DNA of 41,221 bases from an uncultured Pelagibacteraceae bacterium (GTDB lineage: Bacteria; Pseudomonadota; Alphaproteobacteria; Pelagibacterales; Pelagibacteraceae), in NCBI GenBank assembly GCA_902577625.1, contig CACGZX010000006.1:1-41221 (forward strand), written 5' to 3'. The notes beneath the pieces were generated by a model. It was given only the letters and a program-made list of their open reading frames with translations, did no database searches and was not told where the DNA came from. A program made the position numbers and the translations under genes. Shown here piece after piece: positions 34,366 through 41,221 of this stretch (positions are counted from its first letter, which is position 1; every line of letters starts with the position of its first letter).

Positions 34366-34819
34366 ATGGGTTGTAAGCCCATTGCAATATAGCTTGTCTC
34401 TGTCTTCTTCTACACCCAAGGTCGTTTTTTTCACAATTTTTTTCAATTGCCAAAACATGTCTTCTAAAATTTTTCCATCTTTTAATTTGTATTTCATCAA
34501 TGTGAGAAATTCTTCTTCCATTACAAAATCTACAATACCATTGAAACCATCCCAAAGGATCTTCTTTAAAAATCCAACCTTTTTCAATCCAGTGTTCTCT
34601 TGATAATCCTGACTTAACTTTAAAACGATTAATATTTACATCAAAATTTCTACTAAGCTTAGCATTTTTAAACCATGATGATGGAAACTCTTTTATTTTT
34701 GATCCGAAGTAAGAACCACCAAATACTCCAAGTTCTAACATTTTTTTAGGTGTTAATTCTGGTTTAAAAATTTTATAAAAATCAAGATTTACAAAATTTT
34801 TTTTATAAACTTTTCTCAT
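34358..34819 (-). CDS. Conserved uncharacterised protein with a WYCR-GRR core
   Basis: A 153-aa soluble, very basic and tryptophan-rich protein. Its core has LELGVFGGSYF, FPSSWFKNAKLS, KGWIFKEDPLGWFQWYCRF, RRHVLAIEKNC and CRRRQRQAILQWAYNP, which I recognise as a conserved, functionally unassigned family in bacteria and some eukaryotes. Five cysteines (two in CRFC, then in KNC, GC and others) might bind metal. It follows the ammonia-lyase-like gene by 3 bases and ends the minus-strand block, overlapping the convergent cupin-like gene. I do not assign a function. Confidence 0.8.
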   Translation of the reverse strand: MRKVYKKNFVNLDFYKIFKPELTPKKMLELGVFGGSYFGSKIKEFPSSWFKNAKLSRNFDVNINRFKVKSGLSREHWIEKGWIFKEDPLGWFQWYCRFCNGRRISHIDEIQIKRWKNFRRHVLAIEKNCEKNDLGCRRRQRQAILQWAYNPFI

Positions 34820-34822
34820 TTT

Positions 34823-35950
34823 TTATTGAGTTAGCAACTTTTGATATAATTCTGCGTCTGCATCTCCCTCACAACCAAACAAAAGTACGTTTGATCCCTC
34901 ATTTAGATTAATTTTTTTTTTTATTTCATGATCGTTACTCAATCCAATTAAACTCGCAATTCCTGGAGTCGAACACTCTCCACCTATAATTTTTTTTTCA
35001 CTGAATTTTTTATTTGCAAGACATTTTATAATATCCGAAATGTAATCATCCGAAACAGTTACGCAGAAATGTACTGAATTTCTTAATATTTCCCAGGGAA
35101 CCAATGATACTTCACCACAAGACATTCCACCCATTATACTCTCTTTTTCGATAGAAATTTTTTCAATTTTTCCTGTTTTAATGCTTTCTAAAACACATGC
35201 TGCGCTATCTGGTTCTACTATTATAATTTGAGGAATATAATCTAAGTATCTGGCAATACCAGCAACCATTGCTGCCGCCATACCTCCAACTCCAGCTTGT
35301 AAAATAACATGAGAAATTTTTTCACTTTTAATTTGTTCAGAAATTTCTTTCATCATTACAGAATATCCAGCCATAGTTAATTTTGGAACTAATTTATAAT
35401 CTTCCCATGCAACATCCTGAACTATCTGCCAATTATTTTTATTTGATTGATTTATACATTCATTTAAAGAGTCTTCATAATTTCCTTTTACTCTGATTAC
35501 TTCAGCTCCAAAATTTCTCATAACTTCTGCCCTAGATTCGCTAACAAACTCGCTTATAAAAATTTTACATTCTAAACCATTTTTTTGTGAACCCCACGCT
35601 ACAGATCTTCCATGATTTCCTGCCGTAGCTGTAGATATAACTTTTTTATCATTTCCTTTAATTATTTTTTCAACTGCATAAGCACCACCTAAAGCTTTAA
35701 ATGATTTTAAATGAAATCTTTTTGACTCATCTTTATAGTAGATTTTATTGAAATTTAATTTTTCATTTAATTTATTTAAAGAAATTAGTGGTGTAGGTGA
35801 ATAATTATTCCAATTTTTTATTGTTTTATAAGCTTCATCAATTTCATTAGGTGAAAGTATTTGTAAAATTTCTTTTTTATTAAAATTATTTTTTTTATTT
35901 ATTAAAAATTTTTTGTATTTCCATTTTGACACTTCAGAATTTGATGGCAT
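34823..35950 (-). CDS. Diaminopropionate ammonia-lyase-like PLP enzyme
   Basis: A 375-aa fold-type II PLP enzyme. The start of the catalytic region, SPTPLISL (51-58) then KDESKRFHLKSFKALGGAYAV with Schiff-base lysine K85, is the hallmark of 2,3-diaminopropionate ammonia-lyase (YgeX-like) rather than threonine dehydratase. The PLP-phosphate and cofactor loops TAGNHGRSVAWG and QAGVGGMAAAM are present. It should eliminate ammonia from a diamino acid to give pyruvate plus NH3. It is slightly shorter than the usual 400 aa. It starts 3 bases after the ligase gene, so the two are surely co-expressed. A related diamino or hydroxy amino acid could be the real substrate. Confidence 0.85.
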   Translation of the reverse strand: MPSNSEVSKWKYKKFLINKKNNFNKKEILQILSPNEIDEAYKTIKNWNNYSPTPLISLNKLNEKLNFNKIYYKDESKRFHLKSFKALGGAYAVEKIIKGNDKKVISTATAGNHGRSVAWGSQKNGLECKIFISEFVSESRAEVMRNFGAEVIRVKGNYEDSLNECINQSNKNNWQIVQDVAWEDYKLVPKLTMAGYSVMMKEISEQIKSEKISHVILQAGVGGMAAAMVAGIARYLDYIPQIIIVEPDSAACVLESIKTGKIEKISIEKESIMGGMSCGEVSLVPWEILRNSVHFCVTVSDDYISDIIKCLANKKFSEKKIIGGECSTPGIASLIGLSNDHEIKKKINLNEGSNVLLFGCEGDADAELYQKLLTQ

Positions 35951-35953
35951 TAC

Positions 35954-37279
35954 TTAACAATCTAAAGTGTTATTTTTTTCCCAATTTGTGATAGAGCTTC
36001 TTTTGTCAAAGCTATCGTTTTGGTCAAAATCTTCTATTTCTTTTCTTTTTAATTTTAAATAACTATTAATTACATCGTCTCCGAAAGCTTCTCTTAAAAC
36101 TTTATTTTCATCTAATTCATCGAGAGATTCTTCTATATCATTTGGTAATTTTTCTAAATTAGGGTAATTTTTATAATCAGTATACATGTTACAAGTAAGT
36201 GGTTCTCCAGGGTCAGTTTTATTATTTAATCCGAATAATCCTGCAGCCATAACTCCTGCTTGTAGAAGATATGGATTTGAAGATCCATCCATTAATCTTA
36301 ACTCAAATCTCCCCGGATCCGGGATTCTAATCATATGAGTTCTATTATTACCAGTATAAGAAATACTACTTGGTGACCATGAAGCACCAGATTTAGTTGC
36401 TGGTGCATTAATTCGTCTGTAACTATTTATTGTAGGATTAAATAAAGAAGATAAAGATCTTGCATTTTTTAATATACCTCCAACAAAATGATATGCAGTT
36501 TTACTCAATCCATATCTATCACCTTCATCTAAAAATTTATTTTTTTTTCCATTCCAAAGAGATACATGAGCATGACAACCATTCCCTGTTAAATTTTCAA
36601 ATGGTTTGGGCATAAATGTTGCTCTTAATCCATGTTTTTCAGCCAGACTTTTAACCATATACTTAAAAAAAACATGTCTGTCTGCGGTAATTAAACAATC
36701 ATCGTAATCCCAATTCATTTCAAACTGTCCATTAGCGTCCTCGTGGTCATTTTGATAAGGTTTCCAGCCTAATTCAATCATACAATCACAAATTTCTTTA
36801 ATTAATTCATATCTTCTCATTAGAGCGGATTGATCATAGCAAGGTTTAGATTGAATATCTCTGCTATCTGCAATTGTTGAACCATCATTGGAAATTAAGA
36901 AATATTCACATTCAACACCTGATTTCATTTGCATATTCATTTTATCTAATTTTTTGATTTGATCTTTTAACATAACTCTAGGAGAGGCTTTAACTTGTTT
37001 TCCATCCATCCACAAATCTGAAGCTAACCAACCTACTTCTTTGTTCCAAGGTAATTGAATTAAACTATCAGGATCTGGAATTGCAAACATATCTGAGTCA
37101 GCGGGCGTCATATCTAACCAAGTAGCAAAACCAGCAAAACCGGCCCCGTTTTTTTGCATTTCTTTGATTGCTTGAGCAGGAACAAGTTTTGATCTTAAAA
37201 CTCCAAATAAATCTACAAAACTTATTAAAAAATATTTTATTTTCTTTTGTTTTGCTATTTTAGAGAGATCTTTTGCCAT
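35954..37279 (-). CDS. glnT: GlnT/GmaS-type glutamine synthetase-family ligase
   Basis: A 441-aa member of the glutamine synthetase superfamily, in the group often called type III GlnT or gamma-glutamylmethylamide synthetase. Catalytic motifs are visible: NDHEDANGQFEMNW, TGNGCHAHVSLW, NSYRRINAPATKSG and RFELRLMDGSSNPYLLQ. The opening YFLISFVDLFGVLRSKLVPA is shared with rhizobial GlnT. It ligates glutamate to ammonia or a small amine such as methylamine using ATP. It sits with an ammonium transporter and a split glutamate synthase, the arrangement of methylamine or N-methylglutamate pathways. Whether ammonia, methylamine or a polyamine is the real acceptor cannot be read here. Confidence 0.88.
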   Translation of the reverse strand: MAKDLSKIAKQKKIKYFLISFVDLFGVLRSKLVPAQAIKEMQKNGAGFAGFATWLDMTPADSDMFAIPDPDSLIQLPWNKEVGWLASDLWMDGKQVKASPRVMLKDQIKKLDKMNMQMKSGVECEYFLISNDGSTIADSRDIQSKPCYDQSALMRRYELIKEICDCMIELGWKPYQNDHEDANGQFEMNWDYDDCLITADRHVFFKYMVKSLAEKHGLRATFMPKPFENLTGNGCHAHVSLWNGKKNKFLDEGDRYGLSKTAYHFVGGILKNARSLSSLFNPTINSYRRINAPATKSGASWSPSSISYTGNNRTHMIRIPDPGRFELRLMDGSSNPYLLQAGVMAAGLFGLNNKTDPGEPLTCNMYTDYKNYPNLEKLPNDIEESLDELDENKVLREAFGDDVINSYLKLKRKEIEDFDQNDSFDKRSSITNWEKNNTLDC

Positions 37280-37287
37280 ACATAATT

Positions 37288-37446
37288 TTAATTAAATAAA
37301 TTTATAATTTTATCTTTGTAGTATATTAGATTAACTACCACAATTATTATTATTGCAACGATAAGCCCATACTTTGCCTTTGGCCAAGCAATCCTTGACA
37401 TTTTTTCGGGTGTTTTATTAATATTTTCTGATTTTTTTTCGTCCAT
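37288..37446 (-). CDS. Tiny single-helix membrane protein, 52 aa
   Basis: A complete 52-codon frame from ATG at 37446 to TAA at 37288. It has a charged N-terminus (MDEKKSENINKTPEKMSR), a membrane segment (about 27-43, GLIVAIIIIVVVNLIYY) and a basic C-terminal tail, predicting N-in topology uncertain. It fills the gap between the 73-aa gene and glnT, with only 8 bases to glnT, in the same strand and operon. No family is recognised. Coding nature is supported by position, intact frame and the composition of the membrane segment. Confidence 0.6.
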   Translation of the reverse strand: MDEKKSENINKTPEKMSRIAWPKAKYGLIVAIIIIVVVNLIYYKDKIINLFN

Positions 37447-37453
37447 GATAAAT

Positions 37454-37479
37454 AAGGGCGCATAATTAAATGCGCCCTT
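37454..37479 (-). terminator. Stem-loop within the amt-glnT operon
   Basis: A 10-bp perfect stem (arms AAGGGCGCAT and ATGCGCCCTT, 6-base AT loop) follows the 73-aa gene by 14 bases. On the minus strand the following bases are only moderately T-rich (ATTTAT), so it may be a leaky terminator or an mRNA-stabilising hairpin separating amt from glnT expression. Confidence 0.65.
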
Positions 37480-37493
37480 TATTTTAATTTTAA

Positions 37494-37715
37494 TTACCCA
37501 TCGGTAACATTACTTTTCCAGTCATTTGAACCAGGTCTTCTTCTAGCAATTGCATCCGATTTGCTTTTCTCTTGCATATTCGAAATGAAATGCCAACCTA
37601 TCCAAAGTACCACTAGAATAAGAACTAAAATTCCTTCAGTTCCCACACCAGGGTAAACTGGCCCTTGCACTTCAGCAGCACTAAGGTGATCTATCCAATT
37701 TGTAACTGTTGCCAT
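37494..37715 (-). CDS. Small amt-linked membrane protein, 73 aa
   Basis: A 73-aa protein with a polar N-terminus (MATVTNWIDHLSAAEVQG), one membrane helix (about 28-43, GILVLILVVLWIGWHF) and a basic C-terminal tail. A very strong AAAGGAGGAAAC ribosome site lies before the ATG, 12 bases after the amt stop. I do not recognise the family. Its strong initiation site and tight linkage to amt suggest an accessory subunit or regulator of the transporter, but this is inference. Confidence 0.8.
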   Translation of the reverse strand: MATVTNWIDHLSAAEVQGPVYPGVGTEGILVLILVVLWIGWHFISNMQEKSKSDAIARRRPGSNDWKSNVTDG

Positions 37716-37727
37716 ATGTTTCCTCCT

Positions 37728-39128
37728 TTACCTTGAGGATGACGCAACAGCTTTTTCATCGCTCTTTGCATCTTCCATTATTGTATAGTCTAGACCAGCT
37801 AATTCTACTTCTCTTGGAATTCTAAGTTTACCCATTCCTGAAAGTATTTTAGCCAATATCCATCCTGGTAAGAAACCAAGTACACCGAACATAATTATTG
37901 CACCAATAAACATTCCCAAAGGATTTATTGGAGCGTAGTCTGTTCCTACCCACATAGCTCCAACGCTATAACCCGATGAAGGATATCCGTTTAGAACAAA
38001 ACCACAAATTATAAGTCCAGCGACACCGGCATAACCGTGTACTGCAACAGCACCAACTGCATCATCAATTTTGAACTTACGTTCAACCCAGTAATGCAAT
38101 CTGTATGCTACCCATACTCCAACCATTGCAATTATGAATGATTGAATTGGATGATATAAATCATTTCCTGCAGAAGCACATATTATTCCAGCTAGTCCAC
38201 TTGAATATGTCCAGAAAGGATCTCCTTTAGATATAAGATATCCGGCCATCAAACCTCCAGATAATGACATCAAGAAGTTCATTGTGATTGCACCTAACGT
38301 TGTTGGTGTTACGTAAATGTTAGTTGCTGTCCAGAATGTTACACCTTCCATTCCATATTCAGGTCCCAGATCAAAAATTGGTATATTACACGCTGCATAA
38401 AATCCCCAGAAACCAGTATAAATTAAGAATAACCCAATAGTTACTAACCATGGATTTCTTGGCCCTATATTTCTAGGTTCACCGCTAGATGAGAATTTTC
38501 CTATTCTTGGTCCTAATACCGCTAGAACTCCAAGAGCAAATCCTCCTGCTACTGCGTGAATAACTCCTGATACATAAGCATCATGATATCCCAATATTTT
38601 TAACATCCAACCATCGAAATGCCATCCCCAAGCAGCATCAATAGTCCAGAAAACTGAACCAATTGCTATTGCTAAGATACCGAATGCAAATGTTGTAATT
38701 CTTTCAATTACCGCACCTGAAACGATAGAGGCAGCAGTCCATGAGAATAATAAGAACGCCGCCCAGAATACTCCGCTAATACGATCATTCAAGTTTGTTC
38801 CCATTAAGTCACTAGTTGGCACATACCAAGCCGCACTAAAAGCAGACTCGTCAGTTATTAGAGCCGCGCTTTCATTCATTATAGAAGGTGCTAAACCTGG
38901 TCCAGTTGGAAACGCCCAATAAATCCACCAACCAAACAAAAACCAAGTCACTGTTACCAAAGGTATCAGCATCGTGTTTTTCATTAATGTGTGCTGGTGA
39001 TGTTTATATCTAGAGGCTCCAACTTCATACATACAGAAACCTACGTGGATCAGGAACATAAGTACCACTGTTATCCAGTAATAGAACTCTGTAAATATGG
39101 TAGTCAATGCTGTAAGTTGATCAGTCAT
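37728..39128 (-). CDS. amt: Ammonium transporter (Amt/MEP/Rh family)
   Basis: A 466-aa inner-membrane channel with about eleven helices. Key residues of AmtB are matched: the recruitment aspartate D183 and first pore histidine H191 (DAYVSGVIHAVAGG, D eight before H), the second histidine H364 in VAVHGYAGVAG, and the GAVIER segment corresponding to the outer gate region. It should pass ammonium, and possibly methylammonium, into the cell. AAAAAAGGAGGAAGGC gives a very strong ribosome site. No GlnK/PII gene is adjacent, unlike the common amt-glnK pair. Instead two small membrane proteins follow. The acidic-basic C-tail (EDAKSDEKAVASSSR) is the usual place for PII contact. Confidence 0.94.
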   Translation of the reverse strand: MTDQLTALTTIFTEFYYWITVVLMFLIHVGFCMYEVGASRYKHHQHTLMKNTMLIPLVTVTWFLFGWWIYWAFPTGPGLAPSIMNESAALITDESAFSAAWYVPTSDLMGTNLNDRISGVFWAAFLLFSWTAASIVSGAVIERITTFAFGILAIAIGSVFWTIDAAWGWHFDGWMLKILGYHDAYVSGVIHAVAGGFALGVLAVLGPRIGKFSSSGEPRNIGPRNPWLVTIGLFLIYTGFWGFYAACNIPIFDLGPEYGMEGVTFWTATNIYVTPTTLGAITMNFLMSLSGGLMAGYLISKGDPFWTYSSGLAGIICASAGNDLYHPIQSFIIAMVGVWVAYRLHYWVERKFKIDDAVGAVAVHGYAGVAGLIICGFVLNGYPSSGYSVGAMWVGTDYAPINPLGMFIGAIIMFGVLGFLPGWILAKILSGMGKLRIPREVELAGLDYTIMEDAKSDEKAVASSSR

Positions 39129-39282
39129 TGCCTTCCTCCTTTTTTATTTCTACTCTGTTAATTTAAACTAACTAGTTCGGATTCTAGATGTTAGAAAAGT
39201 TATCACAAGAATAAAAAAGCCTAATTTTTAATGATTATATTACTGCAACACAACCTATAGTAGATAAAAATAACTCAGAATC
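39129..39282 (-). other. 154-base leader of amt
   Basis: This is the longest gap in the right-hand block. It contains short palindromes (AACTAGTT at about 39168-39175 and TCTAGA nearby) and AT-rich tracts that could include a promoter, such as TATAAT on the minus strand in the ATATAATCATT stretch. I see no glnA-type riboswitch core. A separate amt promoter here is plausible but unproven. Confidence 0.3.
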
Positions 39283-39696
39283 CTAAAATTTTCTGTAAGC
39301 TTTTTTAAGATCAACAAGAGGGTGGTTTGGTGACATTTGAAATTTAACCAGAAGTTCTCTGGCTATCATATCTCTGTCTTGTTGATTATTTGGAAGTTTT
39401 ATTTTTTTTGGAATAGTAACCCATCCATTTGCATTTCTATCAAAAACTGCAGGTCTGTCTTCTTCATAACCCATATGAACATCCTCAAGCCAATTAAGAT
39501 CATCCCAACCCATATGTTCAATATATTTTTTTAGAAATGGAGTAAGTCTTTTGTAATCAGGCAATAGGTTTACATCGTAACGGTATCCGATAGTTTGACC
39601 TATCATTTTTTCTCTAGCTGATTCTTTCTTTTTTCCTAACTGACCTTTTGATTCTTTAGTTTTTATTTTTTTCTTTTTATTTTTCTTTTTAGCCAT
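39283..39696 (-). CDS. Uncharacterised 137-aa protein between glutamate synthase-like gene and amt
   Basis: A 137-aa soluble protein I do not recognise. The first 30 residues are a lysine-rich tail (MAKKKNKKKKIKTKE...), and the rest is a folded-looking domain with RYDVNLLPDYKRLTPFLKKYI, HMGWDDLNWLEDVHMGYEED and a helical ELLVKFQMSPNHPLVDLKKAY end. There are no cysteines. The ATG at 39696, with GAGGA upstream and 8 bases after the preceding stop, is preferred over a TTG at 39708. Its neighbours suggest a role with the glutamate-synthase-like complex or amine assimilation. The matching MAKKKN start of the upstream protein is curious. Confidence 0.75.
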   Translation of the reverse strand: MAKKKNKKKKIKTKESKGQLGKKKESAREKMIGQTIGYRYDVNLLPDYKRLTPFLKKYIEHMGWDDLNWLEDVHMGYEEDRPAVFDRNANGWVTIPKKIKLPNNQQDRDMIARELLVKFQMSPNHPLVDLKKAYRKF

Positions 39697-39704
39697 AGTT
39701 ATCC

Positions 39705-41093
39705 TCAAATTTTATGAAAGTCGTCAACTCCTACCGTATGATTTGTTCCTGACAAAGGAACTTTTGCTAAAGCAGATGCTTCCATAGTTAATGCTGCCAT
39801 ATCTTCTGGCTCTAAAGAATGAATATTTGTTTTACCACAAGCTCTAGCTAATAACTGTGCTTCTAGAGTCATTGTATGTAAATAGTTATATACTCTTAAT
39901 GCTGCATCGTCAGGATTTAATCTTTTTCTTAATTTTGGATCTTGAGTTGCAACACCAACCGGACAACGACCTGTATGACAATGATAGCAATGGCCCGCTG
40001 GAACTCCCATTTCTTTTTCAAAATTAGACTCTGGAATTTCTTTATTACAGTTAAGAGCAATCATTGCTCCAGTTCCGATTGCAATAGCATCAGCTCCTAA
40101 AGCTAAAGCTTTTGCCATGTCTGCTCCATCTCTAACTCCACCAGCATAAATAAGTGTTACTTTTCCAGTTTTTCCCACATCATCAATAGCTCTTCTTGCT
40201 TCTCTAATCGCAGCTATCCCTGGGATACCAGTATTTGCTGCTGCAATATGGGGACCAGCTCCAGTTGATCCTTCCATTCCATCTAAATAAATTGAATCTG
40301 GATCACATTTTGCAGCCATACGAACATCATCATAAACTTTAGCTGCTCCTAATTTTAATTGTATTGGCACTTTATTTTTAGTTAATTCTCTAAGTTCTTG
40401 AACTTTTAAAGCTAAATCATCTGGACCTAACCAATCAGGATGTCTTGCAGGTGATCTTTGGTCAATTCCTGCTGGCAAAGATCTCATTTCAGCAACTTGG
40501 TCAGTAACTTTTTGACCCATCAAGTGTCCACCCATTCCAACTTTTTGACCTTGACCAATAAATACTTCTATTCCATCAGCTAATTGTGCGTGGTGAGGAT
40601 TAAATCCATATCTAGATTGAATACATTGATAATACCATTTTTCAGAATATCTTCTTTCATCAGGTATCATTCCACCTTCTCCTGAACATGTAGCACTTCC
40701 TGCCATTGTTGCTCCTCTTGCTAAAGCTGTTTTTGCTTCATAGGAGAGTGCTCCAAAACTCATTCCAGTGATATAAACTGGAATATCTAATTCAATTGGA
40801 TTCTCACATCTTGGGCCAATTATAGTTTTCGTTTCACATTTTTCTCTATAACCTTCAATTACAAATCTTGTTAATGTACCTGGTAAAAAAACTAAATCAT
40901 CAAAAGTTGGAATTTTTTTCATTAATGCCATTCCACGCATTCTATATCTTCCTAACTGAGCCTTAATATGTATATCGTCAATTACTTCAGGAGTAAAAAT
41001 TGAGTTATATCCTAATAAACTTTTATTTCTTTTAGCGAACTCACTTTTTCCATTCGCGTGACCATTAGATTTTCCATTTTTCTTTTTTGCCAT
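39705..41093 (-). CDS. FMN-binding glutamate synthase-like subunit (GltB domain-2; GlxD/MgsC family)
   Basis: A 462-aa protein corresponding to the FMN/2-oxoglutarate TIM-barrel domain of glutamate synthase as a separate subunit. Landmarks are GMSFGALSYEAKTALARGA, SRYGFNPHHAQLADGIEV, QGQKVGMGGHL, KLGAAKVYDD and IYAGGVRDGADMAKALALGADAIAIGT. A cysteine group C369-x2-C372-x4-C377 (HCYHCHTGRCPVGVATQ) resembles the 3Fe-4S site of GltB, whose spacing is x5 and x4. It has an N-terminal Lys/Asn/Gly-rich tail of about 25 residues. Split synthases of this kind make glutamate or N-methylglutamate. The start overlaps the upstream stop (TAATG). Confidence 0.87.
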   Translation of the reverse strand: MAKKKNGKSNGHANGKSEFAKRNKSLLGYNSIFTPEVIDDIHIKAQLGRYRMRGMALMKKIPTFDDLVFLPGTLTRFVIEGYREKCETKTIIGPRCENPIELDIPVYITGMSFGALSYEAKTALARGATMAGSATCSGEGGMIPDERRYSEKWYYQCIQSRYGFNPHHAQLADGIEVFIGQGQKVGMGGHLMGQKVTDQVAEMRSLPAGIDQRSPARHPDWLGPDDLALKVQELRELTKNKVPIQLKLGAAKVYDDVRMAAKCDPDSIYLDGMEGSTGAGPHIAAANTGIPGIAAIREARRAIDDVGKTGKVTLIYAGGVRDGADMAKALALGADAIAIGTGAMIALNCNKEIPESNFEKEMGVPAGHCYHCHTGRCPVGVATQDPKLRKRLNPDDAALRVYNYLHTMTLEAQLLARACGKTNIHSLEPEDMAALTMEASALAKVPLSGTNHTVGVDDFHKI

Positions 41094-41221
41094 TATATAG
41101 CTCCTTTTTTCTCAGTTGGCTCTAGAGCATCGTAGTTCCAGAGTTTTTTGCCAGCTACAACTTTTGTCATTTTAGACACATCAAAGTTCTCACCAATTTC
41201 AGCAACTTTAAGTTTTCTTTT
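41093..41221 (-). CDS. Glutamate synthase domain-3 (GXGXG) subunit, 3' end only
   Basis: The last 42 codons of a gene entering from the right edge. The visible C-terminus (KVAEIGENFDVSKMTKVVAGKK... ending WNYDALEPTEKKGAI) has no catalytic motif. Its one-base TAATG overlap with the FMN subunit, and the usual GlxB-GlxC-GlxD order, suggest the GlxC/MgsB-type GXGXG subunit. The call rests on position more than on sequence. Confidence 0.5.
   Translation of the reverse strand, partial: KRKLKVAEIGENFDVSKMTKVVAGKKLWNYDALEPTEKKGAI

Noticed and set aside
34309..34603. Two open frames of about 90 aa on both strands
   Set aside because: They are shadows of the 153-aa conserved protein, whose frame has clear family motifs.
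34823..35950. PLP enzyme as EutB of hydroxyectoine use or threonine dehydratase
   Set aside because: The K85 region KDESKRF...SFKALGGAYAV fits diaminopropionate ammonia-lyase; the threonine dehydratase/EutB pattern around the lysine is different.
39129..39282. Glutamine (glnA-type) riboswitch in the amt leader
   Set aside because: No match to the conserved core I know; the purine-rich stretch near the start is the ribosome site.
1..41221. Mobile elements, CRISPR arrays, tRNA or rRNA genes
   Set aside because: I saw no transposase, integrase, spaced repeats, tRNA-like cloverleaf or rRNA segment on reading both strands; a tRNA scan would settle the tRNA question.

Overview
The window is AT-rich, tightly packed bacterial DNA. 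Intergenic gaps are tiny, many genes overlap by 1-8 bases, no gene-free stretch exceeds 300 bases, and almost everything encodes uptake and breakdown of small nitrogen-rich osmolytes. Together with the gene content (ProXW, PotABCD, EhuABCD, ectoine hydrolase, a GlnT-type ligase next to Amt and a split glutamate synthase), this suggests a streamlined marine alphaproteobacterium of the SAR11/Pelagibacter kind. That assignment is inferred from style and content; the window has no rRNA or other marker gene. I found no tRNA, rRNA, insertion sequence, phage gene or CRISPR array.

Layout. Positions 1-1534 (minus) hold a glycine-betaine-type binding protein (ProX) and the start of its permease (ProW). 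A gamma-butyrobetaine-dioxygenase-like enzyme (1711-2844, plus) is divergent from proX. A minus-strand set follows: a 3-hydroxyisobutyrate-dehydrogenase-like enzyme, an aldehyde dehydrogenase and a glycerophosphodiester phosphodiesterase (2839-5869). From 5927 to 9040 (plus) come EutA-like protein, ectoine hydrolase DoeA and two small exported proteins. Then come a polyamine-type ABC transporter (9114-13612), a two-domain beta-oxidation enzyme, a PhyH-type dioxygenase and a MOSC protein (13662-17497). Next are the ectoine/hydroxyectoine transporter EhuBCDA, an agmatinase-family ureohydrolase and a second aldehyde dehydrogenase (17612-23113).

An NCS1 permease (23255-24709, plus) converges on a minus-strand ureide operon running M20 deacetylase, allantoinase PuuE, allantoicase and ureidoglycolate lyase (28351-24759). 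Together these should take allantoin to glyoxylate plus urea. Positions 28379-34365 (plus) are mostly housekeeping: a tRNA-binding protein, a LysE exporter, aconitase, a YfgM-like protein, a BamB-like lipoprotein and a cupin-like protein. The rest (34358-41221) is one minus-strand block. In transcription order it holds a glutamate-synthase domain-3 fragment, an FMN glutamate-synthase-like subunit, an unknown 137-aa protein, an ammonium transporter, two very small membrane proteins, a GlnT/GmaS-type ligase, a diaminopropionate ammonia-lyase-like enzyme and a conserved unknown protein.

How it fits together. Three solute-binding proteins feed enzymes that hydrolyse, deaminate or oxidise osmolytes and amines, and the right-hand block would assimilate the released ammonium or methylammonium. 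In all three ABC systems a stem-loop lies directly after the binding-protein gene and before the permease, a likely device for making the binding protein in excess. The least explained part is the amt-centred block, with its unknown 137-aa protein and 73- and 52-aa membrane proteins.
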